In this document: positions 30,739 through 39,453 of the stretch, piece after piece | Layout: the number at the start of each line of letters is the position of its first letter | Numbering within the stretch: the first letter of the stretch is position 1 | Source: Anaerolineae bacterium | GTDB taxonomy: Bacteria > Chloroflexota > Anaerolineae > Promineifilales > Promineifilaceae | DNA: 52,567 nucleotides | Direction of reading: 5' to 3' | Assembly (NCBI GenBank): GCA_007123775.1 | Contig: SLGK01000055.1 | Coordinates: 1-52,567 of the forward strand | Program-made: the position numbers and the translations under genes | Notes under the pieces: model-generated | What the model saw: the letters and a program-made list of their open reading frames with translations, nothing else | Databases searched by the model: none | What the model was told of the DNA's origin: nothing

Positions 30739-32397
30739 ATGAGTAGCAATTACGACGGTGGGATTATGGCGCAGTTAGGACAGTATGAAACGGCCGTTTC
30801 CCACGCGCTTCAATCTTTACAAGACAACAACATTATCGGCCGTATCTGGGACCATGACCATACCGTCTGGGCCGACAGCCCCGATGAAATCACCAACCGC
30901 TTAGGCTGGCTGCACTCCCCCGACGAAATGGCCGAGCAAATCGGCGACCTGACAGCCTTTGCCCAAACCATCCAAGAAGAAGGCTACACCGATGTACTGC
31001 TGTTAGGCATGGGCGGCTCTAGCCTGGCCCCCGAACTGTTTGCCAACGCCTTTGGCCCCGTGCGCGACGGCCTGAACCTGGCCGTGCTAGACAGCACCGA
31101 CCCCGGCGCCGTTCTGGTCCAGGCGCAGCGGCTGGACCTCAGCCGCACCCTGTTTGTGGTAGCCACCAAGTCAGGCGGCACGGCCGAAACCCTCTCCTTC
31201 TTCAAATTTTTCTACAACCGCGCCCTGGCCCAATTTGGGGCCGAAGAAGCAGGCCGCCACTTTGTAGCCATTACCGACCCAGGCAGTAAGCTGGAAAAAA
31301 TGGCCGCCGACCTGCAATTCCGCCGCACCTTTCTCAATAACCCTAACATCGGCGGCCGTTACTCTGTCCTTTCCTATTTTGGGCTGCTGCCGGCCGCCCT
31401 GGTAGGGTTAGACCTGACCGAACTGGTCGGACGGGCGCAGCAGGCTGCCGCCAACTGTGGTCCGGATACGGCCGTTACTGACAATCAGGGCGCGTTTTTA
31501 GGCACAGTCATGGGCATCCTGGCCGAACAGGGCATCGACAAATTAACCCTGTTGGCCTCGCCCGATCTGGCTAACTTTGGCGATTGGGTCGAGCAGTTGG
31601 TGGCCGAAAGTACGGGCAAAGCGGGCAAAGGGATTCTGCCGGTGGTCGGTGAGCCTGTCGTCGGCACGGCCCTGTACGGTGAGGACCGGCTCTTTGTCTA
31701 CCTGCAACTGGGCAACGACATCAGTCACCTGGCGGCCATTGACCAATTAGCCGCGCTGGGCCACCCTACCCTGACCATTGCTCTGGGCGATCTGTACGAT
31801 TTGGGCGGTCAATTCTTTGTGTGGGAGCTGGCAACGGCCGTTGCCAGCCACCATCTGCAAATCAACCCCTTCGATCAGCCCGACGTCGAGTCGGCCAAAG
31901 TGCAGGCCCGACGCATGATGGCCGCCTACGAAGAAACCGGCCAACTACCGGAAAGCGAGTCTGCGCCTATTACCCGCGACACCCTGACCGACTTTGTGGC
32001 CCAGGCCCAGCCAGGTGATTATGTCGCCCTGCAAGCTTTTGTGCAGCCCACAGCAGAAACGGATGAGCAGTTACAGCGTTTGCGTGTTGGTCTATGCGAA
32101 GGGAGCGGGCTGGCTACCACGCTGGGCTACGGGCCGCGCTTTTTGCACTCGACCGGCCAGCTGCACAAAGGAGATGGCGGCAACGGTCTCTTCATCCAGT
32201 TCACCTCTGACGCGGTGCAAGACGTGGGCATTCCTGACGAGCCAGGGAGCGAGGAATCGGCCGTTTCCTTTAACACCCTCAAACTGGCGCAAGCCCTCGG
32301 CGACGCCCAGGCCCTGCGCGATGAAAATCGCCGCCTGATTCGCTTCCATCTGGGCACAGACGTCAACGGCGGCCTGGCTAAGCTGCTGGGTGATTGA
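30739..32397 (+). CDS. pgi: Glucose-6-phosphate isomerase (PGI half of the Tal-Pgi type)
   Basis: This 552-residue enzyme interconverts glucose 6-phosphate and fructose 6-phosphate. It shows the sugar-phosphate (SIS) motifs 'GMGGSSLAPEL' (90-100) and 'ATKSGGTAET' (142-151), and the C-terminal 'LGYGPRFLHSTGQLHKGD' typical of the PGI domain of bifunctional transaldolase/PGI proteins. The transaldolase half is absent and the gene starts cleanly with AAGGAGG before the ATG, so this is a stand-alone version and not a truncation product. A hypothetical gene follows seven bases later and is probably cotranscribed. Confidence 0.9.
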   Translation: MSSNYDGGIMAQLGQYETAVSHALQSLQDNNIIGRIWDHDHTVWADSPDEITNRLGWLHSPDEMAEQIGDLTAFAQTIQEEGYTDVLLLGMGGSSLAPELFANAFGPVRDGLNLAVLDSTDPGAVLVQAQRLDLSRTLFVVATKSGGTAETLSFFKFFYNRALAQFGAEEAGRHFVAITDPGSKLEKMAADLQFRRTFLNNPNIGGRYSVLSYFGLLPAALVGLDLTELVGRAQQAAANCGPDTAVTDNQGAFLGTVMGILAEQGIDKLTLLASPDLANFGDWVEQLVAESTGKAGKGILPVVGEPVVGTALYGEDRLFVYLQLGNDISHLAAIDQLAALGHPTLTIALGDLYDLGGQFFVWELATAVASHHLQINPFDQPDVESAKVQARRMMAAYEETGQLPESESAPITRDTLTDFVAQAQPGDYVALQAFVQPTAETDEQLQRLRVGLCEGSGLATTLGYGPRFLHSTGQLHKGDGGNGLFIQFTSDAVQDVGIPDEPGSEESAVSFNTLKLAQALGDAQALRDENRRLIRFHLGTDVNGGLAKLLGD

Positions 32398-32403
32398 TCG
32401 CCT

Positions 32404-33054
32404 ATGAATGACGCTTTTTACGCCAGTGCCGAGATTCGCTGGTTTTGGCCGGGATGGGCTGGTTGGTCGGTTTTGCTGGACTGGTTTGAGGGGAACGGCC
32501 GTTTACCAGTCCCCATCACCCCTGAACCAGCCCGGACCGACCATTACCTCTGCCTGCCAGACTGTCAAACGGTAGGTGTCAAGCAGCGCGAGGGTCGCTT
32601 TGAGGTCAAGGCACTCACGGCCGGACCCTACCCCACCACAGTAGAAACGGCCGTTGGTCAGATTGATGAATGGGTCAAATGGTCGCTGCAACCGTCGGCG
32701 GCCATTGCCCTGCCCTTTGTAGCCGACCTGAACCAGTCGGGGCCGTGGCGGGCTGTGAGCAAGCAGCGGTATACGCGGCTGTATCAGGTGGTTGGGGATG
32801 AGGTAACGGCCGTTGCGCCCGGCACCATCATCGCAGCAGGGTGCGGCGTCGAACTGACGCAAATCAGCGTGGCCGCGTCCACAGATAAATGGATAACACT
32901 GGGTTTTGAAGCTTTTGGATCGGAGGGAGAAAAAACGCCCGTTTTGGAAAAGGTCCTGGCTCACTTTCTACGCCAGCAGGGACCACCTCCGACCGACCTG
33001 ACAGCCACCAATTCCCTCAGCTACCCGGCCTGGCTGCTGCGCCTGAACCGGTAG
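32404..33054 (+). CDS. Conserved-looking protein, possible CYTH-fold phosphatase
   Basis: The 216-residue product has no firm family assignment. Its charged strand pattern resembles the CYTH fold (class IV adenylate cyclase/thiamine triphosphatase/polyphosphatase): 'SAEIRWF' at the start, 'TDHYLCL', 'GVKQREGRFEVKAL', 'AVSKQRYTRLY', 'GVELTQISV' and 'ITLGFEAFG'. These are the alternating acidic and basic strands expected to line a triphosphate tunnel, though the canonical ExExK is not exact. It starts seven bases after the PGI stop. Cotranscription with PGI would place it in sugar-phosphate or phosphate metabolism. Treat the fold call as inference. Confidence 0.55.
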   Translation: MNDAFYASAEIRWFWPGWAGWSVLLDWFEGNGRLPVPITPEPARTDHYLCLPDCQTVGVKQREGRFEVKALTAGPYPTTVETAVGQIDEWVKWSLQPSAAIALPFVADLNQSGPWRAVSKQRYTRLYQVVGDEVTAVAPGTIIAAGCGVELTQISVAASTDKWITLGFEAFGSEGEKTPVLEKVLAHFLRQQGPPPTDLTATNSLSYPAWLLRLNR

Positions 33055-33230
33055 GGGCAGACCCACGTGTCTGCCCTTGCCATCCCCATGTCTGCCCTTG
33101 CCATCCCCATGTCTACCCTTGCCCTCCCCATGTCTGCCCTTGCCCTCCCCATGTCTGCCCTTGCCCTCCCCATGTCTGCCCTGGTCATTGTCTGTCCTGT
33201 CTAGGGCACACACACAGGTGTGCCCCTACA
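33051..33230. repeat. 21-bp tandem array flanked by inverted 'gtaggggca' ends
   Basis: Six near-identical 21-bp units (gtctgcccttgccatcccca type) lie at about 33068-33183. They are bounded by gtaggggcagac at 33051-33062 and its inverse gtgtgcccctac at 33218-33229. The left end supplies the stop codon of the preceding gene. The 21-bp period is three heptamers. Confidence 0.85.
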
Positions 33231-34401
33231 GTAATGATCGGTACAGTGCGTCAATATCGCGCACCATTTTGACCGCCCCAAATTCAGGCGCACGTTTACG
33301 GCCGTTTTCCCCCATCTTTTGCCGCAGCGGCTCATCGGCCAACAGCGCCAACACCCGCTCTGCCAGCAGGTCGGGCCGGCCGCGTGGGGTCAAGAAGCCA
33401 TTCTCCCCCTCCACCACCGCCTCCGCCGAGCCATCTGCCTCGGTGCAGACAATAGGCAGGCCGCTGGCCATCGCCTGGGGCAGCACCCGCGGCAGCCCTT
33501 CCCACAAACTGCTGAGAACAAAAACATCAAAAGCGGCCATCAGTTCGGGAATATCGCGGCGCAGGCCGGTCAGGATCACCCTATTGGCTACACGAAGGTC
33601 CACGAGTCGCTGCTCAACCTGGTCACGGAGCGGCCCATCCCCCACTACAACCAACCAGGCGTCCGGCCGCTGCTGCTGGATGTGGGCAAAGGATTCTAGC
33701 AGATCGAGCGGCGATTTTTGGGGTGAGAGGCGGGTCACGCTGCCAATGACGGGCGCGGCGGCGGGCAGCCCTAAACGACGGCGCATTTCGGCCGGGGGCA
33801 CGGTGGAGTGGCCGAAGCGGTCCAGTTCGATGCCGCTGCGAATGAGGGTGTAATCTTGCGGCAGACCGATCTGCTGCGCCAGCCCCTTCTCAATATCTTT
33901 GGGCGAGACGACGATCATTTTGCGGCTGTAGCGGGCGGCGATGCGTTCCAGGGCCACGTAGAGGCCGCGCCGGCCGGGGGGCATCTGGTCGTGGAAGCTC
34001 CAGCCGTGTACGGTGTGGATGATGAGGGGCACTTTGGCCCAGGCGGCCGCAATGCGCCCCACCACGCCCGCTTTGGAGCTGTGGGTATGCACAATGTCGT
34101 AGCGGGGACGGCCGTTTTCGCTCATCAATTGGCGCAGTTGGCCTATCACCCGCAGGTCGTTGACCGGACTCAGCTCGCGGCGTAGGCTGGGCAGAATGAC
34201 CAGAGGGATGTCTCGCTGGCGGACCTCTTCGATAAGCGAGCCTTCCGGGCCGGTTTGGGGACCGCTGACGATTTCGACCTGGTAACGGCCGTGGCCCACC
34301 ACGGCTTTGTTCATCAGATCGGCCGTGAGCATGGTATTTTCTTGTGCCCCGCCGATAATTAAGCGGGTGATGGGGTGCAAGACGCGGATTTTTCGTTTCA
34401 T
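33226..34401 (-). CDS. Glycosyltransferase family 4 protein
   Basis: This 391-residue GT-B fold glycosyltransferase transfers a sugar from a nucleotide donor, probably to a lipid carrier or exopolysaccharide. The N-terminal half has 'LIIGGAQENT' and 'YDIVHTHSSKAGVVGRIAA'; the C-terminal half has 'SVTRLSPQKSPLDLLESFA', 'VVGDGPLRDQVEQ' and the donor-binding 'FVLSSLWEGLPRVLPQAMASGLPIV' (E-x7-E region; only partly cited). The Met at 34401 is chosen as start because the longer frame would overlap the FeoC-like gene and has no domain match. No polysaccharide cluster surrounds it; it follows the feo operon by 48 bases and may be its last gene. Confidence 0.9.
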   Translation of the reverse strand: MKRKIRVLHPITRLIIGGAQENTMLTADLMNKAVVGHGRYQVEIVSGPQTGPEGSLIEEVRQRDIPLVILPSLRRELSPVNDLRVIGQLRQLMSENGRPRYDIVHTHSSKAGVVGRIAAAWAKVPLIIHTVHGWSFHDQMPPGRRGLYVALERIAARYSRKMIVVSPKDIEKGLAQQIGLPQDYTLIRSGIELDRFGHSTVPPAEMRRRLGLPAAAPVIGSVTRLSPQKSPLDLLESFAHIQQQRPDAWLVVVGDGPLRDQVEQRLVDLRVANRVILTGLRRDIPELMAAFDVFVLSSLWEGLPRVLPQAMASGLPIVCTEADGSAEAVVEGENGFLTPRGRPDLLAERVLALLADEPLRQKMGENGRKRAPEFGAVKMVRDIDALYRSLL

Positions 34402-34448
34402 AGCTGCGGAATCTACCCCAGGACCGCACTTTTTTCCACTTTTGGAGG

Positions 34449-34754
34449 TTATTTGACGGTTGTGTGACCGCACGTTACGCCAACCACGTTGAGGGGGATA
34501 GCATCATCAGTTGTGACCAGCTCATAGCTGCGCGGCAAGGCCATCACAAAAGGGCAGCCCCCCTGCTGGCCGCAAGTGCCGCAATCGGTCAACGCGCCGC
34601 TCTGCCGGATTTTGCCTTTGCGTACCCAATGCTGAATCATCCCGTCCAGTTGAGCCGGAGAGACCTGTAGCTCGCGGGCAATTTGGGGTAGAGAGAGGGA
34701 GGAATCGGCCGTTTCAAAAATAGTCAAGACCCGGCGTAGTTTACTGTAAGCCAT
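34449..34754 (-). CDS. feoC: FeoC-like winged-helix protein with Cys cluster
   Basis: This 101-residue protein has a winged-helix fold ('SLSLPQIARELQVSPAQLDGMIQHWVRKGKIR') followed by C58-x2-C61-x5-C67 and a later C95, the pattern of FeoC proteins that bind an Fe-S cluster and modulate FeoB. It lies 80 bases after FeoB in the same direction, which supports the assignment. Translation most likely begins at 34754; the longer frame adds seven residues without a signal. Confidence 0.85.
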   Translation of the reverse strand: MAYSKLRRVLTIFETADSSLSLPQIARELQVSPAQLDGMIQHWVRKGKIRQSGALTDCGTCGQQGGCPFVMALPRSYELVTTDDAIPLNVVGVTCGHTTVK

Positions 34755-34834
34755 TGGTAACACTCTTAGCCACAAAAGGCATAGCGCAAAACGCGATCAG
34801 ACAGCCTGTTCCTCCTGCCTTTCACGCGCTTATC

Positions 34835-37081
34835 TCATATGAACAACCGGCCAATCTGGAAGACCAGGACGGCCCCCAACCAGGCCAGCGTCAGCGTATA
34901 ACCAATTTGTGCCCACATCCAGCGCGAGCCGAACTCCTGGCGCATAGCCGCCACCGCCGCCATGCAAGGCACGTAAAGCAGCACAAACACGTTAAAGCCC
35001 ACGGCCGCCAACCGGCCCAGCGCGTCTGATCCGGCCGACTGGGTAAAGGCGTTGATGAGCGAAGCCTGCAAGCGAGTTGTGCTTTCTTCCGCCTCTTCAC
35101 CCAGGAAGCTAAACTCGCCGATGTCCAGGCCCGGAATCAGGTTCACGGTACGCGGCGCGATGTTGAGTACCTCCTGCACCGTCAGCAGCAGGGCCTCACC
35201 AAAGCTCAGGACCGCCCCACCCAACTCTTCGGCAAAAGACCCCATTTCAACCACTTCATCTTCATCTTCGCCGACATAAATCTGGCTCATTGTGCCCACG
35301 ATGACCTCTTTAGCCACAAAGCCGGTAATCAATGAACCGGTTGCCTGCCAGTTGCCAAAACCGGCCGGGGCAAAAGCGGGCGCAATGGCCCCGCTGACCA
35401 TACCAAACAGGCTGTCTTGCGGGGCCACGTCGTTGAATGACCCGGCGTTGGCCCGGCCGGGCAAGGCCATCAGTAGCCACAGCACAATCGAGGCGGCTAG
35501 AATAACCGTACCCGCTTTAATCAAAAAGCCTTCGGTCCGTTCCCACATTTGCCGCCCCACGTCGCGCAGCCGGGGCATACGGTAAGGGGGCAGTTCCATG
35601 ACAAAGGGGGCGGGCGGCTCACCCTTGTAAACGCTGTGCTTGAGGGCAAAGCCGGTGCCCAGGGCCACAGCAATGCCGATGATGTACATAGCAAAAATCA
35701 GGTTGCCCGCCGCCGCGCCAAAAAAGGCTGCCCCAAAGACAACGTAGACAGGCAGCCGCGCCCCGCAGCTCATAAAAGTGGCCAAAAAACCGGTCAGTTT
35801 GCGATCTTTTTCGCTTTCCAGGGTACGGGTGGCGTAAACGGCCGGTACGGTGCAACCAAAGCCGACAATCATGGGCAAAAAGCTCTTGCCGTGCAGCCCC
35901 ATCCAGCGCATCACCCGGTCCATGACAAAGGCGGCGCGGGCCATGTAACCGGAATCTTCGAGCAAGGCCAGGGCAAAATAAAGAAAGAGCAGAACGGGCA
36001 CGAAGACCAGCACCCCACCCACGCCGGCAATGACACCATCGGTGAGCAGGGCAGCCAGCCAGGTTTCGCTCAGCCCCAGGGTGAGCATGAGGGTACTGAC
36101 CCAGCCGTAGATGGTCTCATTGATAAAAACATCGACCCAATCGAGGAAGGGGGCGCTGACGTTGGCCGTAAACTGGAAGACCAACCACATCAGCAGCAGG
36201 AAGATGGGCACGCCCCAGATACGATGGGTAACGATTTCGTCGATTTTGTCGGAGGTGGTGAGGATGGTGTGCGACGGCCGTTCTAGCACCGTCTCAACTA
36301 CCGAACCAATGAGCGTGTAGCGCTGGTCGGCGATGAGCGTTTCGGCATCTTCACCGGTGGCGGCTTCGATACGGGCCTGGGCGGCGGCGGTAGCTTCGAG
36401 TAATTCGGCCGTGCCGTTGGAAGCAATCAGCTCGATGACGGCCGGATCATCCTCCAGCAGCTTCATCGCCAGCCAGGAAGGCTGGTAAGCGGCCAGGACA
36501 GGGTATCGTTTGATCTGGTTTTCCAGCCCCACCATTTCGCTGGCCAGTACGCCATCATATTGGCCCTGGGGTAAGGCTCTAATCGGCCGGGCCACGACCT
36601 GGGCGATGGTCTGGGTCAATTCAGTCAAACCCAGGCTACGGTTGCCCACCACCTCTACGACGGGAATACCACCGAGTCGCTCGGATAGCCGCTCGCTATC
36701 AATACGCAGGCCGCGACTGGTGGCCACGTCGGTCATATTGAGGGCCAGGATGACGGGCACTTCCAGCTCAATCAGTTGGGCCACCAGGTAGAGGTTGCGC
36801 TCTAAATTGGAGGCATCCACAACGGCGATAACGGCCGTTGGCTTCTCGTTGATGATAAAGTCACGGGTAATGATTTCTTCAATGGAGTAGGCGGTCAGGC
36901 TGTAGGTTCCGGGCAGGTCAACCAGCAAAATCTCCTGGTCGCCGATTTGCAGCCGCCCTTCTTTCTTTTCCACCGTTTTGCCTGGCCAGTTACCTACGTG
37001 CTGGCGCGAACCGGTCAGGGCGTTGAATATGGTGCTTTTGCCAACGTTGGGGTTGCCGGCGAGGGCGATGGTGATAGGCAT
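34835..37081 (-). CDS. feoB: Ferrous iron transporter FeoB
   Basis: FeoB imports Fe2+ across the inner membrane. The 748-residue protein has an N-terminal G domain with 'GNPNVGKST' (9-17), '[12 protein letters not shown]' (G3) and 'NMTD' (G4), then a helical spacer and two Gate domains with the cysteine-bearing '[15 protein letters not shown]' and the later '[20 protein letters not shown]'. The start at 37081 has AAGGA nearby; the longer frame runs into a repeat. It sits downstream of DtxR and two FeoA genes and upstream of FeoC, a complete iron-uptake operon. Confidence 0.96.
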   Translation of the reverse strand: MPITIALAGNPNVGKSTIFNALTGSRQHVGNWPGKTVEKKEGRLQIGDQEILLVDLPGTYSLTAYSIEEIITRDFIINEKPTAVIAVVDASNLERNLYLVAQLIELEVPVILALNMTDVATSRGLRIDSERLSERLGGIPVVEVVGNRSLGLTELTQTIAQVVARPIRALPQGQYDGVLASEMVGLENQIKRYPVLAAYQPSWLAMKLLEDDPAVIELIASNGTAELLEATAAAQARIEAATGEDAETLIADQRYTLIGSVVETVLERPSHTILTTSDKIDEIVTHRIWGVPIFLLLMWLVFQFTANVSAPFLDWVDVFINETIYGWVSTLMLTLGLSETWLAALLTDGVIAGVGGVLVFVPVLLFLYFALALLEDSGYMARAAFVMDRVMRWMGLHGKSFLPMIVGFGCTVPAVYATRTLESEKDRKLTGFLATFMSCGARLPVYVVFGAAFFGAAAGNLIFAMYIIGIAVALGTGFALKHSVYKGEPPAPFVMELPPYRMPRLRDVGRQMWERTEGFLIKAGTVILAASIVLWLLMALPGRANAGSFNDVAPQDSLFGMVSGAIAPAFAPAGFGNWQATGSLITGFVAKEVIVGTMSQIYVGEDEDEVVEMGSFAEELGGAVLSFGEALLLTVQEVLNIAPRTVNLIPGLDIGEFSFLGEEAEESTTRLQASLINAFTQSAGSDALGRLAAVGFNVFVLLYVPCMAAVAAMRQEFGSRWMWAQIGYTLTLAWLGAVLVFQIGRLFI

Positions 37082-37098
37082 GGGGAATTCCTTGAGGA

Positions 37099-37160
37099 CG
37101 TAAAACGTAAGGCGTAATGATTTCACCCATCACGTTTTACGTTTTACTTATTACGTTTCA
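37099..37160. repeat. Inverted 'cgtaaaa' heptamer repeat between feoA and feoB
   Basis: Words cgtaaaa/cgtaagg/cgtaatg at 37099-37119 face tcacgttttacgttttac at 37130-37147. It may act as a processing site inside the feo operon. It extends into the 3' end of feoA. Confidence 0.75.
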
Positions 37161-37453
37161 CTTGTTATTGGTGTCACCAAAATATGGTGGGTCATGGTGC
37201 GGCCGAGGGCTAAACGGCCGTCTTTTTTCACCGACACGATCAGGGGATGGGGCATCTCATTCTTGAGAATCTGCACCTCTGCGCCCTGGTTGAGACCCAG
37301 GTCAAACAGACGTTGGCGCAGGCTGCGGCCGCCGTTAATCTGGCGAATTATGACCGTCTGCCCCCGTGAGGCCAGGCTTAGCGGCAGGGTCGGGCCAGAT
37401 GTAGTTGGTGTAGCTAGTGTGGTTGGTGTGGATGATTGTGTTATAGGGAACAT
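37151..37453 (-). CDS. feoA: FeoA domain protein (second copy)
   Basis: The 100-residue product has a Thr/Ser/Pro-rich N-terminus of about 30 residues and then an SH3-like FeoA domain ('GQTVIIRQINGGRSLRQRLFDLGLNQGAEVQIL', with 'GRLALGRTMTHHILV' at the end; only core words matter). FeoA assists FeoB. AGGA seven bases before the ATG at 37453 favours that start over two upstream ATGs. It is one of two adjacent FeoA genes and differs strongly from the first. Confidence 0.88.
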   Translation of the reverse strand: MFPITQSSTPTTLATPTTSGPTLPLSLASRGQTVIIRQINGGRSLRQRLFDLGLNQGAEVQILKNEMPHPLIVSVKKDGRLALGRTMTHHILVTPITSET

Positions 37454-37487
37454 AGTTTTTCCTGTCATGGTGTAAAGCATGAAGCGC

Positions 37488-37757
37488 TTACGCACGACGC
37501 ACGACGATCATCTCCGCTTCCGCTTTACGCAGCGAAAGATGGTAGCCGCGCACCAGATACTCCACCGGGTCACCCAGCGGTGAGGTTTTGATGACGGTGA
37601 TGTCGGTGCCGTTGGTCAGGCCCATATCCAGCAGGCGACGCCGAATGGCGCCTTTGCCGTTGATTCTTTTAATCTTGGCCGATTGGCCGGGCGTAAGTTG
37701 AGCGAGCGTTGTTGTTTCTGTCTGTTCTTCTGGTCTTGGTGGTAAACTGTTCATCAT
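37488..37757 (-). CDS. feoA: FeoA domain protein (first copy)
   Basis: The 89-residue product is a FeoA domain with a short polar N-terminus: 'TPGQSAKIKRINGKGAIRRRLLDMGLTNGTDITVI' and 'VRGYHLSLRKAEAEMIVV'. It lies between the DtxR gene (16 bases away) and the second FeoA gene (34 bases away). Such doubled FeoA genes may form a hetero-oligomer with FeoB, but that is inference. Confidence 0.9.
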   Translation of the reverse strand: MMNSLPPRPEEQTETTTLAQLTPGQSAKIKRINGKGAIRRRLLDMGLTNGTDITVIKTSPLGDPVEYLVRGYHLSLRKAEAEMIVVRRA

Positions 37758-37773
37758 TGTTTTTGTAGTATGG

Positions 37774-38436
37774 TCAGGAAACCAATACCAATTCAGCCAT
37801 AGAACGGCCCAGAGCCACCCGGCCCGTTTGCAACTGCAGGGTCAGTGGTCCCTGCATGGGGGCAATTTCTATGAGGGTAAATGGTTGGTTGGGCGTTATG
37901 TTGTGGCGGTTGAGATAGGCGAATATGTCGGCGCTGGTGGGCTGAATACTGCGGATATGGCCCGATGCACCCACGCGCAGGCTGGTTAACGGCCGTCCTA
38001 GTGCCTCTGGCATTGTTCCATCACTGCGGGGAATGGGGTTGCCGTGGGGGCAGGTGGTGGGATGGCCCAGATAGTTAGCCAGCGATTCGGCCAGGACGTT
38101 GGAGGTGGCGTGTTCCAGGCGGCAAGACATTTCGTAGACGCCGGCCCAATCCAGCTTGAGGTGGTCGGCCAGAAAGCATTCCCATAATCGCTGCCGCCGG
38201 ATGACGCTGTGGGCAATGTAACGGCCGTTTTCCGTCAGCACCACCCCTTTATACCGCTCATGGGTCAACAAGCCCTGTTCTGCCAGCCGCTTCATCATCT
38301 CATTGGCCGACACAGGCGAGACCCCTAGCCGTTCGGCCACGCGAGCAATTATCACGGGAGACTGGTCAGGTCCCAGTTCGGCGATTGTCTTCAAATACAT
38401 CTCAACCGTTTCACTGCTTGTCGTTTGCGTGCGCAT
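37774..38436 (-). CDS. DtxR/MntR-family metal-dependent repressor
   Basis: The 220-residue protein has an N-terminal winged helix ('VAERLGVSPVSANEMMKRLAEQGLL'), a metal-binding dimerisation domain with 'CRLEHATSNVLAESL' and 'HPTTCPHGNPIP' (Cys/His/Glu ligands), and a C-terminal FeoA-like SH3 domain. This is the DtxR/IdeR layout. It is the first gene of the feo operon and so is expected to repress it when Fe2+ (or Mn2+) is plentiful. The ATG at 38436 is preferred over a TTG one codon earlier. A palindrome 25 bases upstream is a candidate binding site. Confidence 0.92.
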   Translation of the reverse strand: MRTQTTSSETVEMYLKTIAELGPDQSPVIIARVAERLGVSPVSANEMMKRLAEQGLLTHERYKGVVLTENGRYIAHSVIRRQRLWECFLADHLKLDWAGVYEMSCRLEHATSNVLAESLANYLGHPTTCPHGNPIPRSDGTMPEALGRPLTSLRVGASGHIRSIQPTSADIFAYLNRHNITPNQPFTLIEIAPMQGPLTLQLQTGRVALGRSMAELVLVS

Positions 38437-38460
38437 CAATCGGTCCGCCTATCATACGAA

Positions 38461-38476
38461 ATAAGGTTGTCCTTAT
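38461..38476. promoter_or_regulatory. Candidate DtxR-family operator (ATAAGG-N4-CCTTAT)
   Basis: A perfect 6-bp inverted repeat with a 4-bp spacer, ATAAGG TTGT CCTTAT, lies 25 bases upstream of the DtxR start and overlaps a TATAAT/TATAAG hexamer usable as -10 on either strand. Position and symmetry fit autoregulation of the dtxR-feoAAB operon. Confidence 0.55.
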
Positions 38477-38662
38477 AATATCGCAATGGGCACCAAGGTA
38501 AATGGTCATCTGTCACAGAAATATCGTGACAATTTTCACGAGTACCCGGCGTGCAGGCTTTTGTGGGAAACTTGACAAATCTGCGCCCCACGATTGCTTG
38601 CTTTCCGCAGCACGGCCGAATAATCGACACAGGGCGGGCTAATATGCTAAACTGGCAGCCTG

Positions 38663-39439
38663 ATGTATGAGACAATTGCACGCTATTATGATTTGATTCA
38701 CGCCGAACTAACGGCCGATCTGACGTTAATACAACAGTTGGCCGGACAAACGGGTGGTCCGATTCTGGAGTTGGGCTGTGGCACGGGGCGGCTGCTACGG
38801 CCGTTGGCAACGGCCGGTTACCGGGTCACGGGCATCGACAATTCAGGCCTGATGCTGGCCAGATTGCGGCAGAAGTTGTTGGGGGAAACGGCCGTAGTCG
38901 CCAGCCGTATCACGCTGCTGGAAAGTGACCTACTGGCCCTGGACAAGGCACTACAAGCACACAATGAACGTTTTGCTCTGGCCCTTTTTTCATACAACAC
39001 CATGATGCACTTCTCGTTGCCCCAGGTGGGTCGGGTGCTGCGCCAGCTTCATCCCTATCTGCTGCCGGGCGGTCGGGTATTTGTGGATGTGGCGAACCCT
39101 TTCACGCTCACAGAAACGGCCGATACCCCCCAACTAACCCTCGAAAACCAGCTCATCGACCCAGAAAACGGCGACCACGTTCTCCAATTTGCCAACACGC
39201 GGCATGATGAGACGGCCCAAATTTGTCACGTTACCTGGCTGTTTGACCGCTCCCCTGCGGCCGGCGGTCCGGTACAACGCGCCATCAGTCAGATGGCCTA
39301 CCACTACTTTTATCCGCACGAATTGGAAATTGCGTTGAAAACGGCCGATTACACCCTCCGCCACATCTGGGGCAGTTACGAGCAAACAGCCTTCACCGAA
39401 GATAGCGGCCGGCTGCTGCTGCTGGCTGAAATTAGTTGA
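38663..39439 (+). CDS. Class I SAM-dependent methyltransferase
   Basis: This 258-residue Rossmann-fold methyltransferase shows motif I 'ILELGCGTGRLL' (34-45), 'VTGIDNSGLML' as motif II and 'LALFSYNTMMHF' around motif IV. It resembles small-molecule methyltransferases; the acceptor is unknown. No ribosome-binding site precedes the ATG, and a -10-like TATGCT lies 15 bases before it, so a leaderless or short-leader transcript is possible. It is divergent from the iron operon. Confidence 0.85.
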   Translation: MYETIARYYDLIHAELTADLTLIQQLAGQTGGPILELGCGTGRLLRPLATAGYRVTGIDNSGLMLARLRQKLLGETAVVASRITLLESDLLALDKALQAHNERFALALFSYNTMMHFSLPQVGRVLRQLHPYLLPGGRVFVDVANPFTLTETADTPQLTLENQLIDPENGDHVLQFANTRHDETAQICHVTWLFDRSPAAGGPVQRAISQMAYHYFYPHELEIALKTADYTLRHIWGSYEQTAFTEDSGRLLLLAEIS

Positions 39440-39453
39440 AAGCTAACCGTTGA

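Noticed and set aside
33068..33183. Possible CRISPR array
   Set aside because: Units are directly adjacent without spacers, and no cas gene is present in the window.
33077..33853. Open frame starting in the 21-bp repeat (PSPCLPL heptapeptides)
   Set aside because: The repeat part is intergenic and the remainder is antisense to the glycosyltransferase.
35549..36286. 245-codon open frame antisense to feoB
   Set aside because: Shadow of a strongly conserved gene, with low-complexity Gly/His/Asp/Gln composition.
38436..38810. 124-codon minus-strand frame upstream of dtxR
   Set aside because: It covers the operator/promoter region and the start of the methyltransferase gene and shows no coding signature.
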